Below are positions 1 through 8,014 of a stretch of 35,406 bases of DNA, in pieces (within the stretch, counting starts at the first letter, position 1; each line of letters begins with the position of its first letter). Below the pieces are notes generated by a model. The model saw nothing but the letters and a program-made list of their open reading frames with translations, did no database searches and was not told the origin of the DNA. A program made the translations under genes and the position numbers. The stretch covers positions 1 to 35,406 of the forward strand of contig JAILRU010000035.1 of assembly GCA_024697945.1 (NCBI GenBank), given 5' to 3'. The DNA is from Bacteroidaceae bacterium. Lineage in GTDB: Bacteria; Bacteroidota; Bacteroidia; Bacteroidales; Bacteroidaceae.

Positions 1-11
1 TGCTTTGTTCG

Positions 12-99
12 GTGCAAAGATAGTGCTTGCAGCGTGTAAACACTATCTTTGCAGGCTGCAAACACCATTCTTGCAAGCAGCAAAAGCCGTTTTTGCAGT
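12..99. repeat. 22-bp tandem repeat array (4 units)
   Basis: Four consecutive 22-bp units start at 12, 34, 56 and 78. Each begins close to STGYAAA and ends close to TTGCAG, with a variable centre. Junctions are palindromic: 49-63 reads TTTGCAG-G-CTGCAAA. Units 1 and 2 also contain a perfect 13-bp inverted repeat (13-25 against 41-53). A period of 22 bp is about two helical turns. The array may begin before the window. No gene is supported here; the 70-codon ORF over it shows no protein-like features. Confidence 0.75.
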
Positions 100-164
100 C
101 ACCTCATGAATGGATGGTGACATTAAATAGCTGCTTCTTCTTCATGAAGTTTTTTTGCGATTTA

Positions 165-223
165 AATGTCACAATGTCATACCCATTGATATACAGTACG
201 TTGCGGCGTGACATTGTGACATT
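165..223. repeat. 15-bp perfect inverted repeat
   Basis: AATGTCACAATGTCA at 165-179 is the exact reverse complement of 209-223, with 29 nt between. A third copy of GTGACATTA lies at 116-124. Each arm is itself two copies of a TGACATT-type motif, so a repeated protein-binding site or a hairpin is possible. No function is assigned. Confidence 0.7.
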
Positions 224-283
224 AAGTTGCCGTTTTTAACACTAATTTAACGATATTTCACATTCTTTTACACAAAAAACGGC

Positions 284-314
284 CCGAAATCATACATTTT
301 GTGAGTTATTTCGG
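284..314 (+). other. 7-bp hairpin upstream of the candidate RNA
   Basis: CCGAAAT (284-290) pairs with ATTTCGG (308-314) around a 17-nt loop. It lies about 50 nt before the first long stem of the structured RNA candidate and could be part of its 5' end or an independent element. The loop holds TACATTTTG (293-301), one base longer than the TAnnTTTG consensus. Confidence 0.35.
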
Positions 315-366
315 CTCACTAGTACTGTTCTTACAGATTGTAATAAAGAAAAAAACAGGAAAAACT

Positions 367-732
367 CTTTTGGATGTTTGCAGCTCTTTCAGAGCTTTTG
401 CGCTAAGTTCTATGCCTTTGTCTTTAAGAACGAGTTCTTAAGCCTAAGTCATACCACTTATCACATAACTCCGTTATTACAAACACCCAAAAGCAAAAAC
501 ACCGTTACGCTACGCTTTACTAAAAAATGGCTGTGCATGGATAAAACGGTTTTTCAGCCCGAAGGGCGATGTTTTTGCTCACAAAGTATGTGGTGGCTTT
601 GTAAGAGACAAAGATTCGAGGTGGATATTTTTATCTGCGAGCTCGCTCACAAGGAAAAATAGTTACCTTGAATCTTATAAGGACTGTAAGTCCGACACAT
701 ACTGACGTGAGTGTTTTTATGTTTTTTTTCTA
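367..732 (+). ncRNA. candidate structured RNA, unassigned family
   Basis: Several long pairings nest without conflict apart from one or two shared end bases. 367-380 pairs with 480-493 (13 of 14 pairs) and encloses two hairpins (382-396 and 424-441). 494-501 pairs with 570-577 and encloses GCCC-GAA-GGGC (557-567). 578-582 pairs with 707-711 and 585-592 with 696-703, closing a multibranch domain with hairpins at 597-613, 614-673 (9-bp stem) and 681-693. The last stem is followed by a T-rich run (711-732), as expected for termination on the plus strand. I do not see the conserved cores of RNase P, tmRNA, SRP or 6S RNA. A 94-codon ORF overlaps it but looks accidental. The function is unknown and the 5' end is not defined. 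Confidence 0.55.
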
Positions 733-765
733 AATCTAAACACAGGGTGTTTGCGATTCTTATTA

Positions 766-813
766 TCTGAGACAAAAAAAAGGAACTGAGGCAGAGGGAA
801 TCCCCTGCCTCAG
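766..813 (-). terminator. intrinsic terminator for the 2926-903 minus-strand unit
   Basis: Read on the minus strand, CTGAGGCAG (813-805) pairs with CTGCCTCAG (794-786), with a further GGG/CCC inside. It is followed by TTCCTTTTTTTG. The stem is GC-rich and the U-tract lies only on the minus-strand side, so it most likely ends transcripts of the 57-aa gene and the gene upstream of it. A weaker hairpin, AAACAC/GTGTTT, lies at 738-752. Confidence 0.8.
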
Positions 814-860
814 CGCGTTTAAGTCACCCTTCCCTTTTTGTGATGAAAGTGGATAGGGTT

Positions 861-888
861 CAATTATCCATTGTCAATTATCAATTGG
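861..888. repeat. heptamer array (CAATTAT/CCATTGT type)
   Basis: Four 7-bp units (CAATTAT, CCATTGT, CAATTAT, CAATTGG) lie downstream of the 57-aa gene. The same unit family recurs at 1095-1129 and 14813-14847. Confidence 0.8.
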
Positions 889-902
889 AAGCTCTGCTTC
901 CC

Positions 903-1076
903 TTACCATTCATCATCCCAAACGTTGACGTCAGAAACGTTGGATTCTTCCTTAACATCAAACGTACTTGTCTCTCCAGTGAGATTGAGTGTCGTACCTG
1001 GAGCACTGGTAGCTATTGGGAGTTGGTGTGTTATGCTAACACAAACAATTTCAGGAATAATATATGTCTTTTTCAT
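903..1076 (-). CDS. 57-aa hypothetical peptide, acidic Trp-rich tail
   Basis: The ORF runs from ATG (1074-1076) to TAA (903-905). It starts MKKTYIIPEIVCVSI and ends NVWDDEW. Prevotella genomes carry many short proteins of this shape, with a basic MKK.YI.P start, a degenerate middle and an acidic tryptophan-containing end; their function is not known to me. It has no clear signal peptide or membrane segment. It lies 50 bp after the secreted-protein gene on the same strand, so the two may share a transcript ending at the terminator near 790. Heptamer arrays of one family flank it (861-888 and 1095-1129). It is real-looking because start, stop and family-like ends agree, but at this size the call remains moderate. 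Confidence 0.6.
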   Translation of the reverse strand: MKKTYIIPEIVCVSITHQLPIATSAPGTTLNLTGETSTFDVKEESNVSDVNVWDDEW

Positions 1077-1094
1077 CTTCGTAATTTTCTATTT

Positions 1095-1129
1095 ATAATT
1101 ATCAATTATCCATTATCAATTGTCCATTA
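1095..1129. repeat. heptamer array between two minus-strand genes
   Basis: Degenerate 7-bp units (ATCAATT, ATCCATT, TGTCCAT types) fill the gap between the 57-aa gene and the stop codon of the upstream gene. They touch the TAA at 1127-1129. They are in the same orientation as the array at 861-888. Confidence 0.75.
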
Positions 1130-2926
1130 ATAAAGGATTTTCTTTCCATTCACGATGTTGATGCCCTTCTGCATCTTGCTCAGACGCTGGCCTGCGAGGT
1201 TGAAGATAGCACCTTGAACTTCTTGAACATCTTGAACTCTTTCAAGGCCATCTGCATCTTCCTCGAACATGAAGGTCAAAGCTTTTACAGAAGAAGGCAG
1301 GCTTGATGTCAAGATATGTAAGTATGCCTTGTTAGCAGGAATAGTAGCACCAGCGCTGGCAACTTTCTTAAACTCATCGCCTGAAAGACCAAAGTTTGTA
1401 TAACTACCATCCACTTGTTCGAGGTCTGTATCAGTAGTGACGCCTATGAGCTTGTTAGTACCACTGATGTCAGAACCTGAAGCGGCAACAGGGATATCAA
1501 CAGTTGCACTAGCTGCACCCTTCAGCAACACACCAGTACCCTCTTCTACGGCACCGGTAATCTGCGAGAAATTGAGGGTAGTGCCAGTAACACCTGTTAT
1601 CTGCCAAGCGCTATATCCAGCTGCCTCAGAATCTGTGAAATTAAGAACACTTGCACTTGCATAGGTAGCATAGCCTGCACTATTCAAAGTAACCTGTTCA
1701 ACGGCCCTGTAGAAACTGATCTCTGCTGCTGAACCAGTACTTGTATAACCACGCCAGTCCTGGGGTGTCCCACTATTCTCATATATTGACACATAACGAT
1801 CAACATTAGAATCATTGGTAACCAAATAGCCATCACTGTCCAATACGAATTTACATCTTGTGCCAGTGCCTACTCGCAAATTGTTATTACTGCTAGAAGC
1901 TGCTGCTGTATTACAATATAGCCAATTGCTAGTATCTCCATTGGGATAGAATGTATAACCATCACTGGCATCTCCGCTGATGTTCCATCTAAGAGTAATT
2001 GAGACATCACTAGTTATCTTATCCCCTGAAACTGTTACTGCTGTTGCAGCAGGTGCATTGGTCGTACCACCATTGTTAGGAAGAGCATAAGCGTCGTTAC
2101 CAACAATAACAAAAATATCATCCTCTTTCAAGTCTTCAAGGTTTGTTTTTAGCCATACAACAGTAGAAGCAACAGGAACTTCTACCCATTGAGCATACAA
2201 TGTAGTATTGCCAGTGATTGAGAATTTTGTGCCTGGAGCATAGCTAGTACCACTGCCGTTAGCAGCTGTGTTCCAACCGTTGAAGGTGTAGTCTGTCTTT
2301 TTCAGACTGCCTGTGTTGCCCTTAACAGTAACTTCATCTCCGCTGCTATATGCGGTTTCATCAGTAGGAACAGAGCCAGAAGACGCACCATTGGCATTAT
2401 AAGTTACTGTATAGGTTGTGGGGCCACTGCTTGGTGTATAAGTTACTACCACCCTCGAAATCGAAGCTAAGGCATTGCTTGTACCAGAACTACGACGACC
2501 AACAAGCCTTAATTGGGTATAACTGCCAGAAACCGTGAATGTCTCTGTCGTAGAAGAAGAAGGATTGCTCTTTGCTTCCAGCTCTGTTCCTGTTGTAGTC
2601 TGTAATGCAAGATAGTAGTTAGCATTTCCAGACCATGTCACTGCAACAGAGGTTATAGTACCTGAGACTTCAGGCGTTTCCAGATAGTTTGCGCCGCCCT
2701 TACCAATTCCTATAGATACATACTGTGTTTCTTGGAAACCTACGGCTTTCCATGTCGAGCCATCATCACAATTGAATGTTGTTACATCTGTTGTGTACGT
2801 AGTGTGTGAAGCGTTCGTAACATCAGTTGAGGCATCAAACGTCACAGTTTCTGCCCAACTCATACTCGTTCCCGCTACGAGGGCGCATAGCAGGAGCATT
2901 GTTTTAAGTAAAAATTTTTGTTTCAT
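1127..2926 (-). CDS. secreted protein with InlB B-repeat and C-terminal sorting-like tail
   Basis: The 599-aa protein has a clear signal peptide (residues 1-25, cleavage probably after SWA). Residues about 171-247 form a Listeria-Bacteroides (InlB B / Flg_new) repeat, recognisable by YTVTYNANGA, FNGWNT and TTLYAQW. The rest is Ser/Thr/Gly-rich and probably beta-sandwich. The last 35 residues contain IFNLAGQRLSKMQKGINIV and end in NGKKILY. This is the tail typical of Prevotella secreted proteins, related to T9SS type A sorting domains, and the 1859-aa protein at 19878 has a near-identical one. No catalytic motif is visible, so an adhesin or substrate-binding role is inference. The start follows from the signal peptide. 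No TAnnTTTG element is seen immediately upstream. Confidence 0.8.
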   Translation of the reverse strand: MKQKFLLKTMLLLCALVAGTSMSWAETVTFDASTDVTNASHTTYTTDVTTFNCDDGSTWKAVGFQETQYVSIGIGKGGANYLETPEVSGTITSVAVTWSGNANYYLALQTTTGTELEAKSNPSSSTTETFTVSGSYTQLRLVGRRSSGTSNALASISRVVVTYTPSSGPTTYTVTYNANGASSGSVPTDETAYSSGDEVTVKGNTGSLKKTDYTFNGWNTAANGSGTSYAPGTKFSITGNTTLYAQWVEVPVASTVVWLKTNLEDLKEDDIFVIVGNDAYALPNNGGTTNAPAATAVTVSGDKITSDVSITLRWNISGDASDGYTFYPNGDTSNWLYCNTAAASSSNNNLRVGTGTRCKFVLDSDGYLVTNDSNVDRYVSIYENSGTPQDWRGYTSTGSAAEISFYRAVEQVTLNSAGYATYASASVLNFTDSEAAGYSAWQITGVTGTTLNFSQITGAVEEGTGVLLKGAASATVDIPVAASGSDISGTNKLIGVTTDTDLEQVDGSYTNFGLSGDEFKKVASAGATIPANKAYLHILTSSLPSSVKALTFMFEEDADGLERVQDVQEVQGAIFNLAGQRLSKMQKGINIVNGKKILY

Positions 2927-2956
2927 AATGTTTTGGTTTTAAATATGTTAATAAAT

Positions 2957-2984
2957 TACTTTTTACTTTTTCAATTTTCCAACT
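2957..2984. repeat. heptamer array (TACTTTT/TCAATTT)
   Basis: The 7-bp units are TACTTTT, TACTTTT, TCAATTT and TCCAACT. They lie about 30 bp upstream of the minus-strand start at 2926, where its -33 region would be expected. The remaining intergenic sequence (2985-3244) shows only small imperfect hairpins. Confidence 0.65.
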
Positions 2985-3244
2985 TCTCTTGTCTTCAGCC
3001 TGCAGAAGCAAGAGAAAATCTCAGCTATTCTCGCGAACCGCTGAGTCTTAATAACTTAAATTTAAACAACTATTTACAGGGATTTTGTCCCCCAGACCCC
3101 CAATATTCTCACGAACGTAGGGAATCTTTTGAGAAAATTTTCAAAAACGACGCAAAGGTACAAAATATATTTTGCGCTAACCCACCCTTGAATGTTAAAC
3201 TTTGTTAAAGCAGCGAAAGAATATGCAAAAATGCATCTGGGGTT

Positions 3245-3272
3245 GAAGAATGAAGAACGAAGAGTGAAGATT
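3245..3272. repeat. heptamer array (GAAGAAT type)
   Basis: The 7-bp units GAAGAAT, GAAGAAC, GAAGAGT and GAAGATT end 6 bp before the -7 element of the M64 peptidase gene, so the array covers its -33 region. Confidence 0.8.
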
Positions 3273-3278
3273 TTTTTG

Positions 3279-3286
3279 TAATTTTG
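3279..3286 (+). promoter_or_regulatory. -7 promoter element TAATTTTG (M64 peptidase)
   Basis: It matches the Bacteroidetes TAnnTTTG -7 consensus 26 bp before the ATG at 3313. The -33 position falls inside the heptamer array. Confidence 0.6.
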
Positions 3287-3312
3287 CCCTCGAAAGACAA
3301 CTAATAACCGCT

Positions 3313-4758
3313 ATGAACAACATTAAGAAATATGTGTTTGCGACGATGGTGATGCTCGGTCTTGCCACATCCGAGACCATTGCCCAGTGTATGGTGAATA
3401 CCTTCGACGACGTGAAACCAGGAAGAAGAAAGTCCGCCAGCGAGTTCCGCCAGCAGGAGGGACAGGATTTCCCCATCGATACGATACTTTATTCCGGCCC
3501 CGAAGCCATTAACTTTGTACTGCTGGGCGACGGATATACAGCCACTGAACAGACCAAGTTCAAGAGTGCTGTCGTTAAGCTGTATAACTCCCTGTTCAAG
3601 AAAGTCCCGATGAACAAGTACAAAAAATGGTTTAACCTATATTCCATCAAGGTCATTTCGAACGAATCGGGCATCTCCCATCCCGGAGTGCTGAAGAACG
3701 GCGTGTATGTATGTCCCGAAGGTTCTTCTTTGCCCATCAAGCATGTCGATACTTATTTCGGCATACACTTCGACGCTTACGGCATACACCGCCTGCCTTG
3801 TCCCGATAATTCGACAAAGATTTATAACCTGCTCAATGCCATCATTCCCGATTACCAGATGGTAGGTATCCTTTGCAACACATCGGAATACGGCGGTTCC
3901 GGAGGCTCCTACCTGACATGTACTACGCACGATAGTGCATCCGAAATATTCATACACGAATTCGGACACACTTTCGCATCCCTGGCCGACGAATACTATG
4001 CAGGCGACAACTATCTGGGAGAGTATCCCAACCAAACAACAAAAAACAATTCCAATACTATAAAGTGGAAGCACTGGTGGGGACTGAGTGGTGTAGGAGC
4101 CTTCCCGATAGGCGGTTCCACCAAGGGCAACAAATACTATAAGCCCGTGGACGGTACCTGCGAAATGGAGTATCTGAACAAACAGTTCTGTCCCGTCTGC
4201 CGCGAAACCATCATTGAGGAACTGCACAATCGCGTGAAAGTCATCGCCGAGTATGAACCGGCAGGCAGGAATGTAACGATGGACAACGAGGAACTGAAAT
4301 TTACCATTACGCGTTACTACAAGGGGGCGGGAAACAAAGTTGACTTTGAATGGAGCTTAGACGGCAACGTCCTGGAAAACGAGAAGGCTGACTTGCTGGT
4401 ATTGAGATACGATGCCTTCGACCTTGAATCGGTAACACCACACACCGTGAAGGTAAAGGCACATGAAGTAAACACGTTTGTGAAAGCTCCCACCCATACC
4501 ACCAAACACACAAGTACTGTCACTTGGAGGGTGCAGCTTGGCGATGTCGTTGGTGTAGAAGCTTTCGCCTATGACGACTTCTGCGTAGAGTCTGTCCCAG
4601 GCGGATTGCTGCTGAAGTCAGAGAAGCCGCACGCCCTTTCTGTCTTTGACCTGAGCGGACATCGCGTGGCTCATGTCAATGTATGCGGCTCAGAGATGAT
4701 ACAGCTGCCCGCAGGCATCTACATCGTGGATAACAAGAAGATGCTGGTTGACAGGTAA
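3313..4758 (+). CDS. secreted M64-family (IgA peptidase-like) zinc metalloprotease
   Basis: The 481-aa protein has a signal peptide ending near residue 25 (ETIAQ). The zinc-binding motif is HEFGH at residues 215-219, continuing to LADEYY, which fits the HExxHx6D pattern of peptidase family M64 (founding member: an IgA-cleaving enzyme from Clostridium ramosum). FVLLGDGYTATE near residue 70 is also typical of Bacteroidales M64 proteins. CEMEYLNKQFCPVCRETI follows the catalytic domain, as is usual. A beta-sandwich and a short sorting-like tail (LSVFDLSGHRVAHV...LPAGIYIVDNKK) follow, so outer-surface or secreted location is likely. Activity on immunoglobulin is not shown; the substrate is unknown. 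Heptamer units and a -7 element lie just upstream. Confidence 0.88.
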   Translation: MNNIKKYVFATMVMLGLATSETIAQCMVNTFDDVKPGRRKSASEFRQQEGQDFPIDTILYSGPEAINFVLLGDGYTATEQTKFKSAVVKLYNSLFKKVPMNKYKKWFNLYSIKVISNESGISHPGVLKNGVYVCPEGSSLPIKHVDTYFGIHFDAYGIHRLPCPDNSTKIYNLLNAIIPDYQMVGILCNTSEYGGSGGSYLTCTTHDSASEIFIHEFGHTFASLADEYYAGDNYLGEYPNQTTKNNSNTIKWKHWWGLSGVGAFPIGGSTKGNKYYKPVDGTCEMEYLNKQFCPVCRETIIEELHNRVKVIAEYEPAGRNVTMDNEELKFTITRYYKGAGNKVDFEWSLDGNVLENEKADLLVLRYDAFDLESVTPHTVKVKAHEVNTFVKAPTHTTKHTSTVTWRVQLGDVVGVEAFAYDDFCVESVPGGLLLKSEKPHALSVFDLSGHRVAHVNVCGSEMIQLPAGIYIVDNKKMLVDR

Positions 4759-4776
4759 GGGGGAGAAGTTTTTATA

Positions 4777-4797
4777 AATTTTGAATTTTGAATTATA
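4777..4797. repeat. heptamer array (AATTTTG)
   Basis: The units AATTTTG, AATTTTG and AATTATA lie between the M64 gene and the glycosyltransferase, ending 5 bp before the -7 element at 4803. Confidence 0.7.
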
Positions 4798-4802
4798 TGT
4801 CG

Positions 4803-4810
4803 TACCTTTG
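4803..4810 (+). promoter_or_regulatory. -7 promoter element TACCTTTG (glycosyltransferase), leaderless spacing
   Basis: It is an exact TAnnTTTG match with only 5 nt between its last G and the ATG at 4816. Transcription would start at or next to the start codon, which predicts a leaderless mRNA. Confidence 0.65.
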
Positions 4811-4815
4811 TGCCC

Positions 4816-5736
4816 ATGAAACTCTCAGTTCTCATACCAACATACAACTACGAGTGCTGCAACCTGGTCCGCCAAATACTGGCGCAACTGCCCGAAGATG
4901 GTGAAGTTATTGTGGGCGACGACTGTTCTACATACAGAATCGTCAGCGGAAGGCTGAAGGAAATGGAGGACCCTCCCAGGTTCCGTGTCATCAGGCCGGA
5001 ACACAATCTGGGACGCGCTGCCATCCGCAATGCTCTTGCCTACGAGGCAAAGGGCGACTGGCTGCTCTTCATCGACGCAGATGCCGAAGTGAAAAGTCCG
5101 ACGTTCATTGCCGACTACTTGGCAGCAACGGAAGAGGACAGACCTTCCACGACAACAGACGACGGTCAATCGTCGTTGGTTTATGTGGTTTGTGGGGGGA
5201 CGGGCAACGCGCCAAGGTGTCCGCGACCTGCCGCACGTCTGCGCTACGATTACGAGGTGGCAGCAGAGAGGCGTCTGACCCTGGAACACCGCCGCCGTAA
5301 CCCCTACGCGCAGTTCACGACTTTCAATTTCCTCATCCGCCGCACGCTCTTCCTCTCCGTCAAATTCGACGAGCGATGCAAGGAGTATGGGCACGAGGAC
5401 ACACAATTCGGACTGGAGTTGAAGCAGCGCAGCATAGCAATCAAGCACATCGACAACAAGCTGATGCACATGGGGTTGGAGGATGCTGAGGTGTATATAG
5501 AGAAGACAGAGACGGCGCTGCGCTCTCTGGCTTCGATGGACCTGGCACAGCGGAAGCATGTGCGTGTCTCAGCACTGGCCCTGCGACTGGAACGCTGGCA
5601 TCTGTTGTGGATAGTTCGTAAGCTGTTCAAGTTGACAAAGCCCCTATTGCGTTACAACCTGCTTGGATATTATCCCAGTCAGACGCTTTTCGCCTTCTAC
5701 AAACTGGGGTACTACGCTCAATTATCAAGAAGTTAA
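4816..5736 (+). CDS. family 2 glycosyltransferase
   Basis: The 306-aa protein begins MKLSVLIPTYNY, the standard GT-A first strand. DD at residues 35-36 (VGDDCST) binds the nucleotide. IDADA (residues 86-90) is the DXD metal-binding motif, and GHEDTQFG (about 192-199) carries the ED pair typical of GT2 acceptor-side catalysis. It transfers a sugar from an NDP donor to a glycan or lipid acceptor that cannot be told from sequence; probably cytoplasmic. An in-frame GTG at 4810 would add two residues, but that GTG overlaps the -7 element, so I chose the ATG. No other glycan genes are adjacent. The stop lies 1 bp from the stop of the convergent tamL gene. Confidence 0.85.
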   Translation: MKLSVLIPTYNYECCNLVRQILAQLPEDGEVIVGDDCSTYRIVSGRLKEMEDPPRFRVIRPEHNLGRAAIRNALAYEAKGDWLLFIDADAEVKSPTFIADYLAATEEDRPSTTTDDGQSSLVYVVCGGTGNAPRCPRPAARLRYDYEVAAERRLTLEHRRRNPYAQFTTFNFLIRRTLFLSVKFDERCKEYGHEDTQFGLELKQRSIAIKHIDNKLMHMGLEDAEVYIEKTETALRSLASMDLAQRKHVRVSALALRLERWHLLWIVRKLFKLTKPLLRYNLLGYYPSQTLFAFYKLGYYAQLSRS

Positions 5737-5737
5737 A

Positions 5738-8002
5738 TCAGAACGGCATTCCGACGGCGAAGTGGAGAGTGAAGTCGCGCTTGAAGCTGGGATGCACGAT
5801 GGGAAAATGCCTGCGGCTGTCAGTATAGGCGGGATGTACGGCCTTCATGCCGCCGTCGAGCCTGAGAATGAAGTAGTTGAAATTGAGGCGAAGGCCGAGA
5901 CCGTAGGAGACGGCTATCTGACGCCAGAACTCGTCGAACCGGAATTGCCCGCCCGGCTGGTCCTTATAGTCGCGTATGGTCCAGATATTACCGGCATCGA
6001 TGAAGGCTGCACCATCGAACTTCCAGAAGAGATGGGTGCGGTACTCGACATTCAGGTCCAGCTTGATGTCGCCAGTCTGATTGATGAAGTCGATTTTTCC
6101 ATCGGAGCCCTGGAAACTACCTGGTCCGAGTTCGCGGACGCTCCAACCGCGCACGCTGTTGGCACCACCGCTGAAATAGCGCTTTTCGTAGGGCAGGATG
6201 GTGGAGTTGCCGTAGGGGATGGCTATACCGAGGGCTGCGTGTAATGCCAATGAGTTGGCTTTGTTGATGAGGAAACTCTTGCAGAAGCTGAAATCGAACT
6301 TGGCATACTGGGCGTAGCCGATGCCGAAATACCTGTACTGTCCGTCGTCGTGCTGCTTGGCTTTCGATATGTTGCTGATGGCGTAGAGCAGGTTGCCGGC
6401 TGTCTCGACACCAAGCCTGAGCGTATAGGCATTGGTGCCGTAGTTGGAAGCGGAAGCACCGAGAGGCATGGAGTTGTAAACGAAATGGTAACTCCAGTTC
6501 ATGATGAAGATATTCTCGTAGTTGTACTTCAGGATGGCATTGCGATTCTGCGGGTCGCTGAGATACTTGTCGCGGAAAGTGTCGCTTATCCAGGGCATGA
6601 AGACGTAGTTGAGATTCAGGAGGTCGAAACGGTGTTGCAACTGACGGTTCATCTGCGTCCAGCGGTAACGAAGCACGCCTGTCAGAACCCTGCGATGGAA
6701 CTCAGGACGGTCCTGCGAATCGAAGGTCAGATTGACCTCGGTCGTAGCCTGGGCATTACGGCGGAATGCAGGGCGAAGGAATGGGAACTTGAAGTCGGGG
6801 AAAGCGAAAACCGTCTCGATGCTGTATTCGATGAAGTTCTGGTCGGCATAGCCGCTCAGTCCCTTGATGGCTTCGAAAGCACCACGAAGCTTGAGGTTGA
6901 AAAGCTCTGAACCTCGAAAGATGTTGCGGTTCTGATAGGTCAGGCTGGCAGCAGCACCGAAGTCGCCTGCGGAGTTCGTTCCCTCAAGCTCTGCGCTGAA
7001 GGAATTAGGCTTGTTGGGCGTCAGGGAGATATTCACGTCCAGCGTATCGCTACCGTCCGTTCTTGGGTCAACATGGACATTCGCAGCCATCACGGCACTG
7101 AGGCGCGTCATCCGGGCGTATGTCTCGTGCATATCGGCCTCGCGATAGAGCTGTCCCTGGGTGATGGCAGTGGCGTGACGCAGCACCTTCGGACGCAGGA
7201 AGGGCTTCTCCATAGGAAAGACGTAGCTGATGTTCCCAATATGGTAGCGGTGGTGCGAGGAATCCGTGGAGTCGGCTCCTGTCTGAGCCTGACGCACAAT
7301 CATTTCCACATCCGCCAGATGTTGACCAACGGTTGTGTCAACGCGGAAATGCACATATTCCTTATTAAAATAATAGAAGCCATTCTCCACGAGCAGGTCA
7401 TAAAGGCGACCACGCTCCGATTCCAGGGAGTTGATGCTGTAGGGACGGCCCTTTTTATCCACTTCACGGTTCACGGCAGGCTGGTAGTGGAGACTGTCAA
7501 GGACGCGTGCAAGCGCCTCATCCTGGACCGTGAGCGAGAAATCGCGGACATAATAGCGCTGATGCGGAGTGATGTGGTACGTGACATTCATCTTGTTCCG
7601 CTTCGGCTTCTCCTTCAAATCGACTTCGGCATTCAAATAGCCCATGTTGCGGATGATGAGCTGCATGTTGCTGCAGGCCTGAAGGGTACGGTCGCGGTCG
7701 TAGATGACAGGTGCTTCGCCAAGATGACGCAGAAAACGGTTGATGCGCTTTGTGCTGTCGCGGCCCGAAAGGCTGTAGATTCCGAGGGGAACCTTGAAGA
7801 TGGAGAACCACTTGCTGTTGGGATGCTGAGGCATGTAGGCCTGCAACTCCTCGGTTCCGAGATGCTTCCCTTCGCTGGTAATGCCTGTGCCTGTCAACAG
7901 ATAGTCGCCCTCGGGTATGAGACGCGAAGTGTGACATCCCCCGAAAAGGATGACAAAATGCAGCAGAATCAGCAGTTTTATGAGCCGTTTAATGGAATTC
8001 AC
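5738..8002 (-). CDS. tamL: TamL-type BamA/TamA-family outer membrane lipoprotein
   Basis: The 754-aa protein starts with a lipoprotein signal, RLIKLLILLHFVILFGGC, with the lipidated Cys at about residue 23. Periplasmic POTRA-like repeats follow (roughly 40-380). A C-terminal Omp85 barrel ends in FAVGMPF, with a terminal Phe as expected of BamA substrates; the lid-loop motif VRGWSVREL is present. Bacteroidetes TamL is a lipidated BamA paralog that works with TamB in envelope assembly. The start is GTG at 8000-8002: the upstream TTG-started extension runs through the -7 element, and the signal sequence needs a start before the first internal Met. A TrmH-family gene is divergent, an arrangement I recall from other Bacteroidales. 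Confidence 0.85.
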   Translation of the reverse strand: MNSIKRLIKLLILLHFVILFGGCHTSRLIPEGDYLLTGTGITSEGKHLGTEELQAYMPQHPNSKWFSIFKVPLGIYSLSGRDSTKRINRFLRHLGEAPVIYDRDRTLQACSNMQLIIRNMGYLNAEVDLKEKPKRNKMNVTYHITPHQRYYVRDFSLTVQDEALARVLDSLHYQPAVNREVDKKGRPYSINSLESERGRLYDLLVENGFYYFNKEYVHFRVDTTVGQHLADVEMIVRQAQTGADSTDSSHHRYHIGNISYVFPMEKPFLRPKVLRHATAITQGQLYREADMHETYARMTRLSAVMAANVHVDPRTDGSDTLDVNISLTPNKPNSFSAELEGTNSAGDFGAAASLTYQNRNIFRGSELFNLKLRGAFEAIKGLSGYADQNFIEYSIETVFAFPDFKFPFLRPAFRRNAQATTEVNLTFDSQDRPEFHRRVLTGVLRYRWTQMNRQLQHRFDLLNLNYVFMPWISDTFRDKYLSDPQNRNAILKYNYENIFIMNWSYHFVYNSMPLGASASNYGTNAYTLRLGVETAGNLLYAISNISKAKQHDDGQYRYFGIGYAQYAKFDFSFCKSFLINKANSLALHAALGIAIPYGNSTILPYEKRYFSGGANSVRGWSVRELGPGSFQGSDGKIDFINQTGDIKLDLNVEYRTHLFWKFDGAAFIDAGNIWTIRDYKDQPGGQFRFDEFWRQIAVSYGLGLRLNFNYFILRLDGGMKAVHPAYTDSRRHFPIVHPSFKRDFTLHFAVGMPF

Positions 8003-8006
8003 GCGA

Positions 8007-8014
8007 CAAAGATA
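8007..8014 (-). promoter_or_regulatory. -7 promoter element TATCTTTG (tamL), leaderless spacing
   Basis: It is an exact TAnnTTTG match on the minus strand, separated by 4 nt from the GTG start of tamL, so the transcript is predicted to begin at about the start codon. Confidence 0.65.

Noticed and set aside
27..239. A 70-codon ORF at the window start
   Set aside because: It reads through the 22-bp array and the 15-bp inverted repeat; its sequence is low quality as protein.
378..662. A 94-codon ORF in the first kilobase
   Set aside because: It runs through the nested stems of the RNA candidate, has no recognisable protein features and no promoter at a sensible distance.
786..813. Terminator for the plus-strand RNA candidate
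   Set aside because: On the plus strand the hairpin is not followed by a U-run. The T-rich tract is on the minus-strand side, so it serves the minus-strand genes; the RNA has its own U-rich end at 711-732.
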